Positions 25,529 through 35,617 of a stretch of DNA of 64,000 bases are shown in pieces (position 1 is the stretch's first letter; the number at the start of each line of letters is the position of its first letter). Origin of the DNA: Limosilactobacillus reuteri (GTDB taxonomy: Bacteria > Bacillota > Bacilli > Lactobacillales > Lactobacillaceae); contig NZ_CP027805.1 in NCBI RefSeq assembly GCF_003072625.1, positions 1,945,501 through 2,009,500 on the forward strand, read 5' to 3'. The translations under genes were made by a program, and so were the position numbers. Under the pieces are notes generated by a model that saw only the letters and a list, made by a program, of their open reading frames with translations, was not told the DNA's origin and ran no database searches.

Positions 25529-25992
25529 ATCATAAAACGTTAAACTCACTAAATATAAACTCAAACAAAAGCCGATATAAAAGGCTTTTGAAAAAAAGTA
25601 ATATTTTTAAATATTTTTTTCTTCACTAAGTTTAAGCTTTTTTTACTATTACATAAATGGTTTTACCATCATTTTTTCAATTACATAATTTCACAAAGCT
25701 TCTTTTAGCCAATTTAAGTTTTATATTCAATAAATACAATGTTTCTACACATAAAGAAGAAAATTCTAAATTTATATAGAAAATTTCTCTACGTCTTTGC
25801 AAGCGCTTAACCTCCATTAGGTACGCCAAAACTTATCTCCAACCGGTCCTTAACGTTGCTTAAACTGCCGTTATAACGGCAATTTTCCATTGCAGTATAT
25901 ATTTTTTTATGTTACCCTAACAAAGTATTCGAACTTAGTTAATTATGATTTCCAATCTAATTAACAAAACTCAAATGAAAGGTGGATTTGGC
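25529..25992. other. Regulatory region upstream of mntH
   Basis: AT-rich, with no gene. It contains a CAAAAGCC/GGCTTTTG hairpin (25566-25590), a cre-like TTGCAAGCGCTTAAC at about 25797-25811 (two mismatches to the CcpA consensus), and a perfect 16-bp palindrome TGCCGTTATAACGGCA at 25866-25881. A classical MntR box was not seen. Confidence 0.5.
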
Positions 25993-27585
25993 GTGGACGA
26001 CACAAAGAATCAACACCGTAAGCATAAATTAATTGAATATGCTAACGGTAAATCACTAGAGGAAATCAACGGAACAGTTGAAGTTCCTCGTGGAAAAGGC
26101 TTCTGGCGAACATTATTTGCTTACTCTGGTCCCGGTGCATTAGTTGCCGTGGGTTACATGGATCCCGGTAACTGGTCAACTTCAATTACTGGTGGACAGA
26201 GTTTCCAATATACCTTAATGACTACTATCTTGATTTCAAGTTTGATTGCGATGTTACTTCAATACATGGCGGCTAAACTCGGAATCGTGAGCCAAATGGA
26301 CCTTGCTCAGGCAACACGGGCACGTACCGGTAAAGCATTAGGTATTATTTTGTGGATTATGACTGAGTTAGCGATTATGGCAACTGATATCGCTGAAGTT
26401 ATCGGAGCTGCTATCGCGTTAAACTTACTGTTCCATATTCCGTTAATCCCATCTGTATTTATTACTGTTCTTGATGTTTTAGTACTGCTATTATTAACCA
26501 AGATCGGATTCCGGAAAATCGAAGCAATTGTTGCATGTTTGATTTTGGTAATCTTGTTTGTTTTTGCTTACCAAGTTGCTTTATCTAACCCTAACTGGGG
26601 TGGCGTATTTATGGGTCTTCTTCCATCAGCCAAAGCAATTGCTCAACATCCTGAAATCGGTGGCATTACTCCATTAACTGGTACACTAGGTATTATCGGT
26701 GCAACAGTTATGCCTCACAACCTATACCTTCACTCAGCTATTTCTCAGACTCGGAAGATCGATCATAATGATCTTGATAGTATTCGTCAAACAGTTCGCT
26801 TTACTACTTGGGATTCAAATATCCAATTATCTCTTGCGTTTATCGTTAATTCCCTCCTTTTGATCATGGGGGTTGCTGTTTTCAAGAATGGTGCTGTTCA
26901 AGATAGCTCTTTTTTCGGTCTGTATGATGCCCTAAACAATACCTCAATGCTTAGTAATCCAGTGTTAATTGCTGTTGCTAAGTCAGGTGTATTATCTACT
27001 TTATTTGCCGTTGCTTTACTTGCTTCTGGGCAAAATTCAACAATTACTGGAACATTAACCGGTCAAGTTATTATGGAAGGTTTCATTCATATGCGAATGC
27101 CTTTATGGGCACGACGGTTAGTTACTCGGATTATTTCCGTTATTCCGGTTATTGCTTGTGTTGCAATGACGAGCGGTGAAAATACTATTCAACAACACAC
27201 CGCCTTGAACCTTTTAATGGAAAATTCACAGGTATTCTTAGCTTTTGCCCTTCCATTCTCAATGTTGCCATTATTAATGATGACTAACAGTGAAGTTGAA
27301 ATGGGTGAATTTAAGAATAGTGGCTGGGTTAAGGTTTGCGGTTGGATTTCTGTAATTGCCCTTACTTTCTTAAACCTTTACAATCTTCCTGCAACTTACG
27401 AAGGCTTTGGTATCTGGTCTAAAGGAACATCTGACGTTCTTGCTTATACCACAATTATTATCATCCTTGCCCTTCTTATCTGGACTTGTGTTGAACTATA
27501 TAAAGGTAACAAACGCTTTGCTGCTGAAGGCAAAGGATTTGGTCAACGCGAAGCTCAAATGAAAGATACAGCTGTAGAAGATTAA
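25993..27585 (+). CDS. mntH: Nramp-type divalent metal transporter (Mn2+ uptake)
   Basis: 530 residues from GTG 25993, chosen for AAAGGTGG eight bases upstream; in-frame ATGs at 25945 and 25975 lack a spaced site. About 11 membrane segments. The Nramp signatures are complete: the DPGN metal-binding motif in helix 1 (GYMDPGNWSTS) and the MPHNLYLHSA motif in helix 6. It imports Mn2+ with protons; lactobacilli rely on Mn for oxygen defence. It is monocistronic with a terminator after it. Confidence 0.93.
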   Translation: MDDTKNQHRKHKLIEYANGKSLEEINGTVEVPRGKGFWRTLFAYSGPGALVAVGYMDPGNWSTSITGGQSFQYTLMTTILISSLIAMLLQYMAAKLGIVSQMDLAQATRARTGKALGIILWIMTELAIMATDIAEVIGAAIALNLLFHIPLIPSVFITVLDVLVLLLLTKIGFRKIEAIVACLILVILFVFAYQVALSNPNWGGVFMGLLPSAKAIAQHPEIGGITPLTGTLGIIGATVMPHNLYLHSAISQTRKIDHNDLDSIRQTVRFTTWDSNIQLSLAFIVNSLLLIMGVAVFKNGAVQDSSFFGLYDALNNTSMLSNPVLIAVAKSGVLSTLFAVALLASGQNSTITGTLTGQVIMEGFIHMRMPLWARRLVTRIISVIPVIACVAMTSGENTIQQHTALNLLMENSQVFLAFALPFSMLPLLMMTNSEVEMGEFKNSGWVKVCGWISVIALTFLNLYNLPATYEGFGIWSKGTSDVLAYTTIIIILALLIWTCVELYKGNKRFAAEGKGFGQREAQMKDTAVED

Positions 27586-27588
27586 AAT

Positions 27589-27617
27589 AAAAAACTGGAA
27601 CTAACTTCCAGTTTTTT
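27589..27617 (+). terminator. Terminator of mntH
   Basis: AAAAAACTGGAA and TTCCAGTTTTTT form a perfect stem with a five-base loop. Confidence 0.85.
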
Positions 27618-27747
27618 ATTTTTGTAATGATTATTTCACAAAATGTTCATACTTGAACGGTATAGTATAGACAATCCCTAATATAAATAAACCCCTATTT
27701 TTCTTCTATACTATCCCCCTCAAATAGCTATGAAGAAATACGAAAAG

Positions 27748-27779
27748 TGGTCGGCCCATAATGAGTCGGCCATTTTTTA
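27748..27779 (+). terminator. Hairpin with T tail before the Ser/Gln-rich protein gene
   Basis: TGGTCGGC pairs with GTCGGCCA using two G-U pairs, followed by TTTTTT. It is a second terminator-like stem in this gap, possibly ending an unseen transcript. Confidence 0.5.
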
Positions 27780-27848
27780 ATATATCTAGGCTCTCCATGG
27801 TATAATAGGGAACTAGATATATTACTCATTAAGTATGAGGTGAAATCA

Positions 27849-28523
27849 TTGAATAATAAAGATAATAATCAAAATAATAAGCGTCGCCCTACTCGGGTTG
27901 AGCTCTATGACACTCCTAAGCCAGGAGAAGAAAAGAAAAAACGTTCTTTCTTTAATCGTAAGCCTAAACAGACTATCCCTAACCATAAACATAAGACTGC
28001 ATCTCCTAACAAGAAAAAGAATCCATATGGAATTTCTCGCCGGATGTTTAAGGTCATTTTAGGCTGTCTATTAGTTGTCTTAATTGCAACCATTGTTATT
28101 TTCCTAGTTAAACAACAGGACCCTGTCAATGTTGATAGTAATGACACTACTGTCTCCACCAGTACTTCATCACGCAAAAAACATAAAAAGAGTAGCAGTA
28201 ACAGTCATAAACATCGTTCGAGTTCCAATGACAGTGATGACAATGATACTCAGGATACTTATAGTATTTCAACGCCCAGTCGTTCAAATAGTACGCCTCA
28301 GACAAATCATTCAACTAATCAACAACCAACTACTACCTCTTCCTCAACTCAACAACAAAACCAACCATCGCAGGAAGAACACCATGAGCAGGGCAATAGC
28401 CAACAACAATCTACTTCACAACCAGCAAGCAGCAATTCTGGGTCACAATCTACTCAAAGTTCGCAAAGTACTAGTTCACAATCAAATCCACAACCAGTTC
28501 AACCTCATTCTCAAAATAATTAA
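27849..28523 (+). CDS. Membrane-anchored Ser/Thr/Gln-rich low-complexity protein
   Basis: 224 residues from TTG 27849, set by GAGGTG eight bases upstream. Residues 1-75 are very basic and cytoplasmic; one membrane helix lies at about 77-98 (VILGCLLVVLIATIVIFLV); then about 125 residues are nearly all Ser, Thr, Asn, Gln and His, presumably outside the cell in or through the wall. No domain is recognised and there is no LPxTG. The topology resembles small cell-division or wall-associated anchors, but that is a guess. Confidence 0.65.
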   Translation: MNNKDNNQNNKRRPTRVELYDTPKPGEEKKKRSFFNRKPKQTIPNHKHKTASPNKKKNPYGISRRMFKVILGCLLVVLIATIVIFLVKQQDPVNVDSNDTTVSTSTSSRKKHKKSSSNSHKHRSSSNDSDDNDTQDTYSISTPSRSNSTPQTNHSTNQQPTTTSSSTQQQNQPSQEEHHEQGNSQQQSTSQPASSNSGSQSTQSSQSTSSQSNPQPVQPHSQNN

Positions 28524-28544
28524 TTATTAATTTAGAATATAGGG

Positions 28545-28836
28545 GTTGTCAATTAAGGTAAGCGTGCTATAATCAAGACAATCGATTGAAGGATACGCAC
28601 TTTCAAAACCCTCTACAGAGAGCAGGTGCCTTGAGTGGAAGCACTTGTGGGTGGCGATGATTGTTGTACCACCTTCCCTTATTATTAGCCGAGATAAGGC
28701 TAGTCGGATCGTGTTCGTTACCGCACCTTAGAGAGGACATTACTAGTATGTCCTAAAGATGGGTGGAACCACGCTAATTTTTGTTAATTAACGTCCCTGA
28801 TACTTTCAACGTCGAAAGTATCAGGGACGTTTTTAT
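28545..28836 (+). promoter_or_regulatory. T-box leader of thrS
   Basis: A stem I region, then the T-box GGGTGGAACCACGC, then the terminator stem GTCCCTGATACTTTC / GAAAGTATCAGGGAC with five T. The codon ACC in GTTGTACCACC is a fitting Thr specifier. Confidence 0.92.
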
Positions 28837-28858
28837 TTATATTAAAGGAGAGATTTCT

Positions 28859-30664
28859 ATGGCTCAGGTTGCTGTTATGTCCCCAGATGGATCAGTTAAG
28901 AAGATCGATCGGGATTCACAAGAAGGTTTAGAAGCATTACGTAAACTTTCTGCATTAATGTTAAAGGCTGCATTAAAACAAGAATTTAAGGGTATTCGAC
29001 TTGGTGAAGCTGTCGCTGACAAAGATGGTTTCCACATTGATTCTGATAAAGATAATCAACAAGTTTCTGCTGACGAATTACCAGCTCTTGAAGACGTAAT
29101 CAAGGGAATGGCAAAGAACGATGTTAAGGTAGAATTTGTTGAAGTACCTGTAGAAGAAGCACTTGCCGAAGTAAAAGATGATCGTTTCTCAACTGAATTG
29201 ATCAATGAGAATGCTAAAGACGGCAAAGTAGCAATGTACCAACTTGGTGATGTTAAAGCTGTTGCAGATGATGACATTCTTTTATATGGTAACGTTGTTA
29301 AAAACTTACGCCTTCTTTCTGTTGCTGGTGCTTACTGGAAAGGTATGTCTTCAAATCCAATGCTTCAACGGATTTACGGAACTGTCTTCTACAAGAAGGA
29401 TGCATTAGAAGAAGACTTAAAGAAACGTCAAGAAGCTAAGGAACGTGACCACCGTGTTATCGGTAATCAACTTGACCTCTTCTTTGTTGATCCTAAAGTT
29501 GGTGCCGGTTTACCATACTGGTTACCAAAAGGTGCTACTATTCGCCGGACAATCGAACGTTACATCATTGACAGGGAAGTTGCCGATGGTTACCAACACG
29601 TTTATACTCCAGTCCTAATGAATCTTGATGCATACAAGACTTCTGGCCACTGGGAACACTACCGCGACGACATGTTCCCACCAATGGACATGGGTGATGG
29701 TGAAATGCTTGAATTACGGCCAATGAACTGCCCAAGTCATATTCAAGTTTACAAGCACCATATTCGTTCATACCGTGATCTTCCATTACGGATTGCTGAA
29801 CTTGGTATGATGCACCGTTATGAAAAATCAGGTGCTCTTTCTGGTCTTCAACGGGTTCGTGAAATGACTTTGAACGATGGTCACACCTTTGTTACCCTTG
29901 ACCAAATTCGTTCTGAATTCGCTAAGATTTTGAAGTTGATCATGAGCGTTTACGAAGACTTTGATATTAATGATTACAGCTTCCGTCTTTCTCTTCGTGA
30001 CCCTAAGAACGTTAAGAAGTACTACGCTAATGACGAAATGTGGGAAAAATCTCAATCAATGTTGAAGTCAGCAATGGACGACCTTAACCTTGATTATTAT
30101 GAAGCTGAAGGTGAAGCTGCCTTCTATGGTCCAAAACTTGATATTCAAACCAAGACTGCTCTTGGAAATGACGAAACAATGTCAACTATTCAACTTGACT
30201 TCATGCTTCCAGAACGATTCGGTCTTTCCTATGTTGGTCAAGACGGTAAAGAACATCAACCAGTTATGATTCACCGTGGTGTTGTTGGAACAATGGAACG
30301 GTTCATGGCTTACTTAACAGAAATTTACAAGGGTGCATTCCCAACTTGGTTAGCTCCAGAACAAGTTCACATCATCCCTGTTAACGAAGAAGCCCATGGT
30401 GAATACGCCGATGACCTCGCTAAGAAGATGAAGGCTGCTAACATCCGGGTTAATGTCGACCACCGAAACGAAAAGATGGGCTACAAGATTCGTGAAGCTC
30501 AAACACAAAAGGTTCCATACACTCTTGTTGTTGGAGACGATGAAAAGAATAACAATGGTGTATCTGTTCGTAAGTACGGTGAAAAGGAACAAAATGAAAT
30601 GAGTCAAGAAGCATTTATGAATGAAATTCTTGAAGATATTGCTTCTTACTCCCGTGAAAAGTAA
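28859..30664 (+). CDS. thrS: Threonyl-tRNA synthetase lacking TGS and with a degenerate editing domain
   Basis: 601 residues, about 40 shorter than usual. The start ATG 28859 has AAAGGAG nearby. The TGS domain is missing: only about 20 residues precede the segment [18 protein letters not shown], where normal ThrRS has the HxxxH editing motif (HSTAHLLA). The second editing motif (CxxxH in DLCRGPHVP) is replaced by DDDILLYG. The fold otherwise continues ([23 protein letters not shown]). The catalytic core is intact with Zn ligands in [14 protein letters not shown] and VMIHRG, plus the anticodon domain. It should charge tRNA-Thr but not clear Ser-tRNA-Thr in cis. The upstream T-box governs it. 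Confidence 0.93.
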   Translation: MAQVAVMSPDGSVKKIDRDSQEGLEALRKLSALMLKAALKQEFKGIRLGEAVADKDGFHIDSDKDNQQVSADELPALEDVIKGMAKNDVKVEFVEVPVEEALAEVKDDRFSTELINENAKDGKVAMYQLGDVKAVADDDILLYGNVVKNLRLLSVAGAYWKGMSSNPMLQRIYGTVFYKKDALEEDLKKRQEAKERDHRVIGNQLDLFFVDPKVGAGLPYWLPKGATIRRTIERYIIDREVADGYQHVYTPVLMNLDAYKTSGHWEHYRDDMFPPMDMGDGEMLELRPMNCPSHIQVYKHHIRSYRDLPLRIAELGMMHRYEKSGALSGLQRVREMTLNDGHTFVTLDQIRSEFAKILKLIMSVYEDFDINDYSFRLSLRDPKNVKKYYANDEMWEKSQSMLKSAMDDLNLDYYEAEGEAAFYGPKLDIQTKTALGNDETMSTIQLDFMLPERFGLSYVGQDGKEHQPVMIHRGVVGTMERFMAYLTEIYKGAFPTWLAPEQVHIIPVNEEAHGEYADDLAKKMKAANIRVNVDHRNEKMGYKIREAQTQKVPYTLVVGDDEKNNNGVSVRKYGEKEQNEMSQEAFMNEILEDIASYSREK

Positions 30665-30672
30665 TTAAGACT

Positions 30673-30711
30673 AAAAATGGCTTCATCACAACTTTGTGAA
30701 AGCCATTTTTT
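30673..30711 (+). terminator. Terminator of thrS
   Basis: AAAAATGGCTT and AAGCCATTTTTT form the stem around a short loop. Confidence 0.83.
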
Positions 30712-30814
30712 GTTTTAAATTTTATGAAAGTGAAATTTTTAGCATAACTTTAACCACCAAAAATAAACCGTTTTCGAAGCATTCGTGAAGTTTTGGACAA
30801 CCTAAAATCAGTGA

Positions 30815-30843
30815 TTGACACTATTAATCAAAGGTTTTATAGT
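30815..30843 (+). promoter_or_regulatory. Near-consensus promoter of a 44-residue protein gene
   Basis: TTGACA (30815-30820), 17 bp, TATAGT (30838-30843). It lies 80 bp ahead of the small gene, leaving a leader of about 70 bases. Confidence 0.75.
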
Positions 30844-30923
30844 AATAAACGCTCGCTTTTGAGCCACTAAATATAATAATTAATCATAAAAAACAAAAAC
30901 TATTTATTTTGGAGGTATAAGAT

Positions 30924-31058
30924 ATGTCTACTATGAACGATTTATTTAAAGCAATGGGTAAAGCTACTGAAGAACATCACGCTAGCGGCCTTTTATTTGA
31001 AGCTAAGACTGATACACCTGCTGGTATTGGTCAAGGTATCCTTAACGTTCGCAAGTAA
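30924..31058 (+). CDS. 44-residue small protein of unknown function
   Basis: Starts MSTMNDLFKAMGKATEEHH and ends with GILNVRK and TAA. It has a textbook ribosome-binding site (GGAGG, 30911-30915) and a near-consensus promoter at 30815, which argues for a real, well-expressed gene. The N-terminal half is an amphipathic helix; the rest looks extended. There is no signal peptide, no double-Gly leader and no Cys. The IS110 unit starts just after its stop codon, so any terminator may have been displaced. Confidence 0.6.
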   Translation: MSTMNDLFKAMGKATEEHHASGLLFEAKTDTPAGIGQGILNVRK

Positions 31059-31062
31059 TTTT

Positions 31063-32819
31063 AAAAGGACTGTGACATAAGTTAAGTTACTTTCATAAAA
31101 AGCAAATACGCAGTACAACAATGGCCTCTAACGTCCGGCAAAACCGAACGTTAGAGGCCTATTGTTGCTTGCAGAGGCTCCCAGAGGCTAGCTTCGCGTC
31201 GAAAAACGAAGTCACAAGTGACTTCTGTCTCGCTCCCTTTTCCTACGATTAGTCAAGAAAAATATTTAGAAAAGAAGAGTATACTAAACCAACCCTGTTC
31301 TTCTTCAAAAATCGAGAATTAGTGGTATATTAAAATTGTGAGGTGATTATACCTTCACAGGGACCATTGAGTCCGTATACCGATAGTGGTATTTTTCATG
31401 GTGCTTAATCATGGATAAGAGACATTTCAGAGTTTTATTCATACAAGCTACCATGGCGACCTTGTTCAGTTTTGGATGAGGTCGTTTTTCTTTTAAACGA
31501 TAGTAATAGTCAACAATATGATTAGAATTAGCGTGTTGTTGGCGGATCATATTACCTACAGTAAAATATAAGAGCTTACGGGCAATCGGGTTTCCACGCT
31601 TATTAATGTGATCTTGACCTAAATAGGTTCCAGATTGGTAACGACGAACATCAATTCCGACAAAGGCATTAAGCTGATTAGCATTGTCAAAGCGACTAAT
31701 GTCGCCCAATTCTCCCATTAACTGAGCCGCAGTTTGTTTCCCAATTCCCGGAAAAGAGCAGTATAGGATATACTCTGGCAAGCGCTGGGCAATAGATTCC
31801 ATCCGCTTGATAACCTCTTCCTTTTTACGGGTTAGGGCAAATTAATTGGCGAGCATAGTAGCGAACTTCATCAACCTGAATGGCATCACCAGAAACAGCC
31901 GGATATGATTTTTGGGCGAGATCGATTAATCGATCGGCATACTTATAAGCTTTCATCTTAGATATTCGTTTATCTGTAGATGCCATTAGAATATTCTTTA
32001 ATTTAACTCTCGAATAAGGCCTAACTAGTGCTGGATGAGGAAAAAGCTCCACGATATTCAACGCTAATTTAGATGTTCTATTTACAAATAATTGCTTAAG
32101 TTCTGGAAAAACTTGTTTAAGTGCAGTATGAAGATGATTTAGACGATAGTTCCAATCAGCGTTGAGCTGATTATAGAACCGACTAAGCTCATGTAGCTGA
32201 AGATAATCTTTTTTCCAAGGAACTGTTAATCGAAAAGTATTTTCCTGGACAGTGAGCGCAATCCGGTGAGCGTCTTTCTGATCGGTCTTAACTCGTCGTA
32301 GACTTTCGGACTTTAAATGAAGTTCTAGTGGATTAAGACGGCAAAAGCGGAGAACATTGGTCTCACAGAAATGTTCAATTACTCGCGAATAAATTCCAGT
32401 CGCTTCAAAGTAGATAATTGGCTTCTGAGCTTTCTTAATCATATCTCGGAGAGCATTAACCCCCGCTTTCGTGTTTACTAAAGAAAACTCTTTTAAACAG
32501 TGTTTCCCTCGATACCAGACACAGTAGCTTTTCCCCATTGAAACATCCAAGGCAAATATATCAGCCATAAAAAAACTTCCTTTCTATAAATAGAGCTAGA
32601 TATAACCGCTATCCTAGATTTGTACTTCATTTCCTAAATACTCGAACTCGTAGTTCCACAGCCTAAAAGCAAAATATCAAATCAAAGATAGCGGAGATCA
32701 TTTTATAATGCGGACTCGAAGTCCTTGGGAGCATGATCGATCTTAGCTCTATCTTCAGAATAACAAAAAAGTCCAGGACAATAATTATTTTTGTCCTGAA
32801 CTAATCTTAGGTTGTTTAA
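31063..32819 (-). mobile_element. IS110-type unit, copy B (broken transposase)
   Basis: Homologous to 14001-15738. The left part has the stem GGCCTCTAACG / CGTTAGAGGCC (31123-31133, 31149-31159), which differs from copy A by a paired C-to-T and G-to-A change that keeps pairing. The right end again lies beside a stop codon, that of the panE-like gene at 32822. The non-coding 251 bp upstream of the transposase differ from copy A by about one base. Confidence 0.75.
31347..32568 (-). pseudogene. IS110 transposase with one-base insertion
   Basis: Nearly identical to 14267-15487 but with an extra A at about 31839-31841 (GGCAAATTAATT instead of GGCAATTAATT), which splits it into a DEDD-domain part (31825-32568) and a Tnp_20 part (31347-31802). 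It is inactive alone; the intact copy could act in trans. Confidence 0.93.
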
Positions 32820-32821
32820 TA

Positions 32822-33778
32822 CTATTTAACACTTCGATTTTGTCGAGTTGTTTCCGCTAAGTGGACTAAATTAGTAACAAAATTATGAGTTTTGGCTTCA
32901 TAATTATATTGGCGACCCAGCTTAACAAAGTAATCATTGATATAATCAACTTCCACTGGACGATTATGACTCATATCTTGGTACATTGATGGATAATGAT
33001 GCGGACAGCCAACTTTAGAGACATAATTTACACTTTCTAGTTCTTCTGCTCGCGTATTAACTAATTGTACCCCTGCACGTTCACAGACATCATATGCTTC
33101 ATCGATTAATTGCCGAGATAGTTCATCAGCCTTATCAAACGCCGCATACTCACCCATTGTAATTTCAAACATAGTACAAAGGGTATTAACAACTGAATTA
33201 AAGACCACCTTTGCCATCAACGTTCCCATAAAATCATCTTTAAGAGATGGATTAAAGTTTGCTTTTTTGAGTTCTGCCATTAACGCTTGTGTCTTCTCAT
33301 CAGGCTTTTCAGTATAATTAGCCCAATTAGTCGTTCCCATTCCTCGTTCTCCAACAAATTCAACTTCGCCAGGTTTGGTTAAGATAGTTGCTACTAAGGC
33401 TGTTCCAGCAACTACTTTTTCTTTTGGGAAATACTTCAATAACTTTTCAACATGTCCCATTCCATTCATCGCTGTCATCGCATATTGATCCTTCAAGAAA
33501 TGTTCACAACGTTTTAACATATCGTCTAACTGCATTTGTTTTAATTCAAAGAAAACAAAATCAGCATCTGTAGCCTCGTATTTTTCGGGTGTATAAACGT
33601 TAACCGGAACAAGATGTCTATTTTTATGCTCGCGAGTTACATAAACTCCTCCTTGTTCTTTCATCTTGTTGTAATGTGGTAACCACCCTTCAACAAAATC
33701 AACTTCATTACCCGCTTCTTGTAATAGAACACCAAACCGTAATCCCATTGCACCCGCACCAACGACTGTAAACTTCAT
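32822..33778 (-). CDS. panE: 2-dehydropantoate 2-reductase-like enzyme (PanE/ApbA family)
   Basis: 318 residues with an N-terminal Rossmann motif (VVGAGAMGLRFGVLL), the family Lys/Asn/Ser/Asp pattern in the C-terminal helical domain (MAKVVFNSVVNTLCTMF, YPSMYQDMSHNRPVEVDYINDY). Family members reduce ketopantoate for CoA synthesis, but several in lactic acid bacteria instead reduce branched-chain 2-keto acids. The T-box ahead, with a probable Ile specifier, favours a branched-chain role (inference). No other pantothenate genes are near. Confidence 0.88.
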   Translation of the reverse strand: MKFTVVGAGAMGLRFGVLLQEAGNEVDFVEGWLPHYNKMKEQGGVYVTREHKNRHLVPVNVYTPEKYEATDADFVFFELKQMQLDDMLKRCEHFLKDQYAMTAMNGMGHVEKLLKYFPKEKVVAGTALVATILTKPGEVEFVGERGMGTTNWANYTEKPDEKTQALMAELKKANFNPSLKDDFMGTLMAKVVFNSVVNTLCTMFEITMGEYAAFDKADELSRQLIDEAYDVCERAGVQLVNTRAEELESVNYVSKVGCPHHYPSMYQDMSHNRPVEVDYINDYFVKLGRQYNYEAKTHNFVTNLVHLAETTRQNRSVK

Positions 33779-33802
33779 AATTATCTCTCCTTTTTATGAC
33801 TA

Positions 33803-34075
33803 TAAAAAAGCGTCCTTAGATTAAATAACTTAACCTAAGGACGCTTTTTGCGTGGTACCACCTTAATTTGCCAATAATTCACATTATTAGCCTCAAATGT
33901 TCAATGTTTCCATTAAACACGTCAGCTATAATGGGCTGATCCCACCATTAATTACTAATTTCATCATGGCACTCAAAGTGATTTTCATTATAAGCAGGTT
34001 ATCCTTTTCCATCAACCAAGGACTCTCTGCTAATCCACTCATAATTACTCTTCTTTTCAACGTGTTTTTATAATC
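33803..34075 (-). promoter_or_regulatory. T-box leader of the panE-like gene
   Basis: Minus strand: stem I with AGAGAG, the T-box GGTGGTACCACGC, then the terminator stem AAGCGTCCTTAG / CTAAGGACGCTT with a T run. By alignment with the other leaders here (GAA, one base, codon, purine) the specifier reads ATC, that is Ile; this reading is moderate in confidence. Confidence 0.88.
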
Positions 34076-34138
34076 ATATTTTAATTTTTATCTAATTTAA
34101 TACTTTAGGTTATAAATGTCAAGATTTATTTTTTGTTA

Positions 34139-35214
34139 CGTCGTTTGTAAAATTAAGTTAGAAAAAATAAAAAGCCATTTGTGATAGACTTTTGAATATC
34201 CCTAATCAAAAGAAAGGCAATCACAAATGACCTATAAACATCTTACCACACGTGAATTAACTCTCATAGCTGATTTTTGGTATCAAGGTACTAAAGCTTA
34301 TCGGGCTGCTAAATTACTTCAGCGTAGTCAAGAAACCATCTATCGTGTTTATCGTTTCCTCAATGACGGTAAAACCATCGACCAATATCTTCAGACTTAT
34401 CAGCGTCATAAGCGTCGTTGTGGTCGGAAGCAGACCCAACTGCCAACTATCGAAGTTAACTATATCCATGCGCAAATCAAGGCGGGTTGGACTCCTGATA
34501 CTATTATTGGTCGTCATGAACACCCAATTAGCTGCAGTATGCGCACCCTTTATCGCATGTTTGCCCGCAATCAGTATGGCTTTTCCGTTAAACAGCTACC
34601 GATGAAAGGAAAACGCCATCCCAATGGCTATGTGGAACGTCGTGGTAAAGCTGGCCAATTAGGACGCAGTATCTATCAACGATATCGTGATTTTCCGCAT
34701 TACCAACATGAATTTGGGCACTTTGAAGCTGATACAGTTCAAGGTAAAGCTCACCGCGGAGCGGTAACGACGCTAGTAGAGCGACAATCCAAAGTAATGA
34801 TTGTCCTTAATATTCATCATAAAACAGACGAAGCAGTGAATTGCCAGCTTGATCAATGGCTCGCTAAACTGCCACGTCACTTTGTTAAATCAATTACTTT
34901 TGATAACGGGAAAGAATTTGCTGGATGGTGAGAAATAGCCAATAAGTATGATCTTCACACCTATTTTGCGGAAGTCGGTGCTCCCAATCAACGAGGGCTA
35001 AACGAAAATAATAACGGCCTCTTGCGTCGTGATAGTCTTAGTAAAAAGCTAGATTTTCGCGATTTACCAGACGAACTAGTCACTCAGCTAATGCATCGTC
35101 GCAACAATATCCCACGAAAATCTCTTAATTATCGTACACCATTAGAAGTATTCTTGAGTCATGTCACAGAAGAACAACTTTCACCTTTTTTCTAATTTAA
35201 ATTGACATTTCAGG
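34139..35214 (+). mobile_element. IS30 element, diverged relative of the frameshifted type
   Basis: 1076 bp, ends CGTCGTTTGT and ACATTTCAGG, with TTA direct repeats (34136-34138, 35215-35217). It sits between two T-box leaders, one on each strand. It is a cousin of the 23268 and 61709 copies, not a close copy. Confidence 0.9.
34227..35195 (+). pseudogene. IS30 transposase with a nonsense codon
   Basis: 322 codons would be open but for TGA at 34929-34931 (GKEFAGW then stop), where the relatives have an Arg codon (GWREIA). This fits a single CGA-to-TGA change. No frameshifts are present, so it shows the undamaged reading of the segment that is shifted in the relatives (HPNGYVERRGKAGQLGRSI). 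Confidence 0.92.
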
Positions 35215-35261
35215 TTATAAATTATCTTGACATTCATATTTCATCCGCGTATTATAATGAC

Positions 35262-35573
35262 AAGTAAATGAGAAATGGCTTAGAAAAGATGAGTAATCTT
35301 AGAATCTTATTACAGAGAATCACGGTTGATGAGAGGTGACATAAGAGGCTGAGGTGAAGATGGTCTTGGAGCTTCACGAATTACGAGTATTCTATATAAG
35401 TAGTTCACGATTGACGACCGATAAAACGTCTGGGTATAGCTTCCATTAGTGTACCTATTGAGGATAGTATTGTGAGATACTATCAAATTAGGGTGGTAAC
35501 ACGTTAATTAACTATTGATTAATCAACGTCCCTAGGAAAAGTAGAAATATTTTTCCTAGGGGCTTTTTTATTG
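35262..35573 (+). promoter_or_regulatory. T-box leader of the metE-like gene (Met specifier)
   Basis: A stem I region, a specifier ATG in GGTGAAGATGG, the T-box AGGGTGGTAACACG, and the terminator stem CCTAGGAAAA / TTTTCCTAGG with a T run. A -10 TATAAT lies at 35253-35258. The IS30 ends about 40 bp upstream of that -10. Confidence 0.88.
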
Positions 35574-35617
35574 CTTCAATTCTTGAACCCATCACGAATA
35601 GAAAGGATCGATTTACT

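Noticed and set aside
28781-28858. Longer thrS start upstream of ATG 28859
   Set aside because: The added codons fall in the T-box terminator stem; GGAG is placed for ATG 28859.
30924-31058. Small protein as a bacteriocin
   Set aside because: No double-Gly leader, signal peptide, Cys pattern or export genes nearby.
35336-35350. GTGACATAAGAGGCTG as another copy of the IS110-linked repeat
   Set aside because: Only a short chance match within the metE-like T-box leader; no hairpin or further homology.
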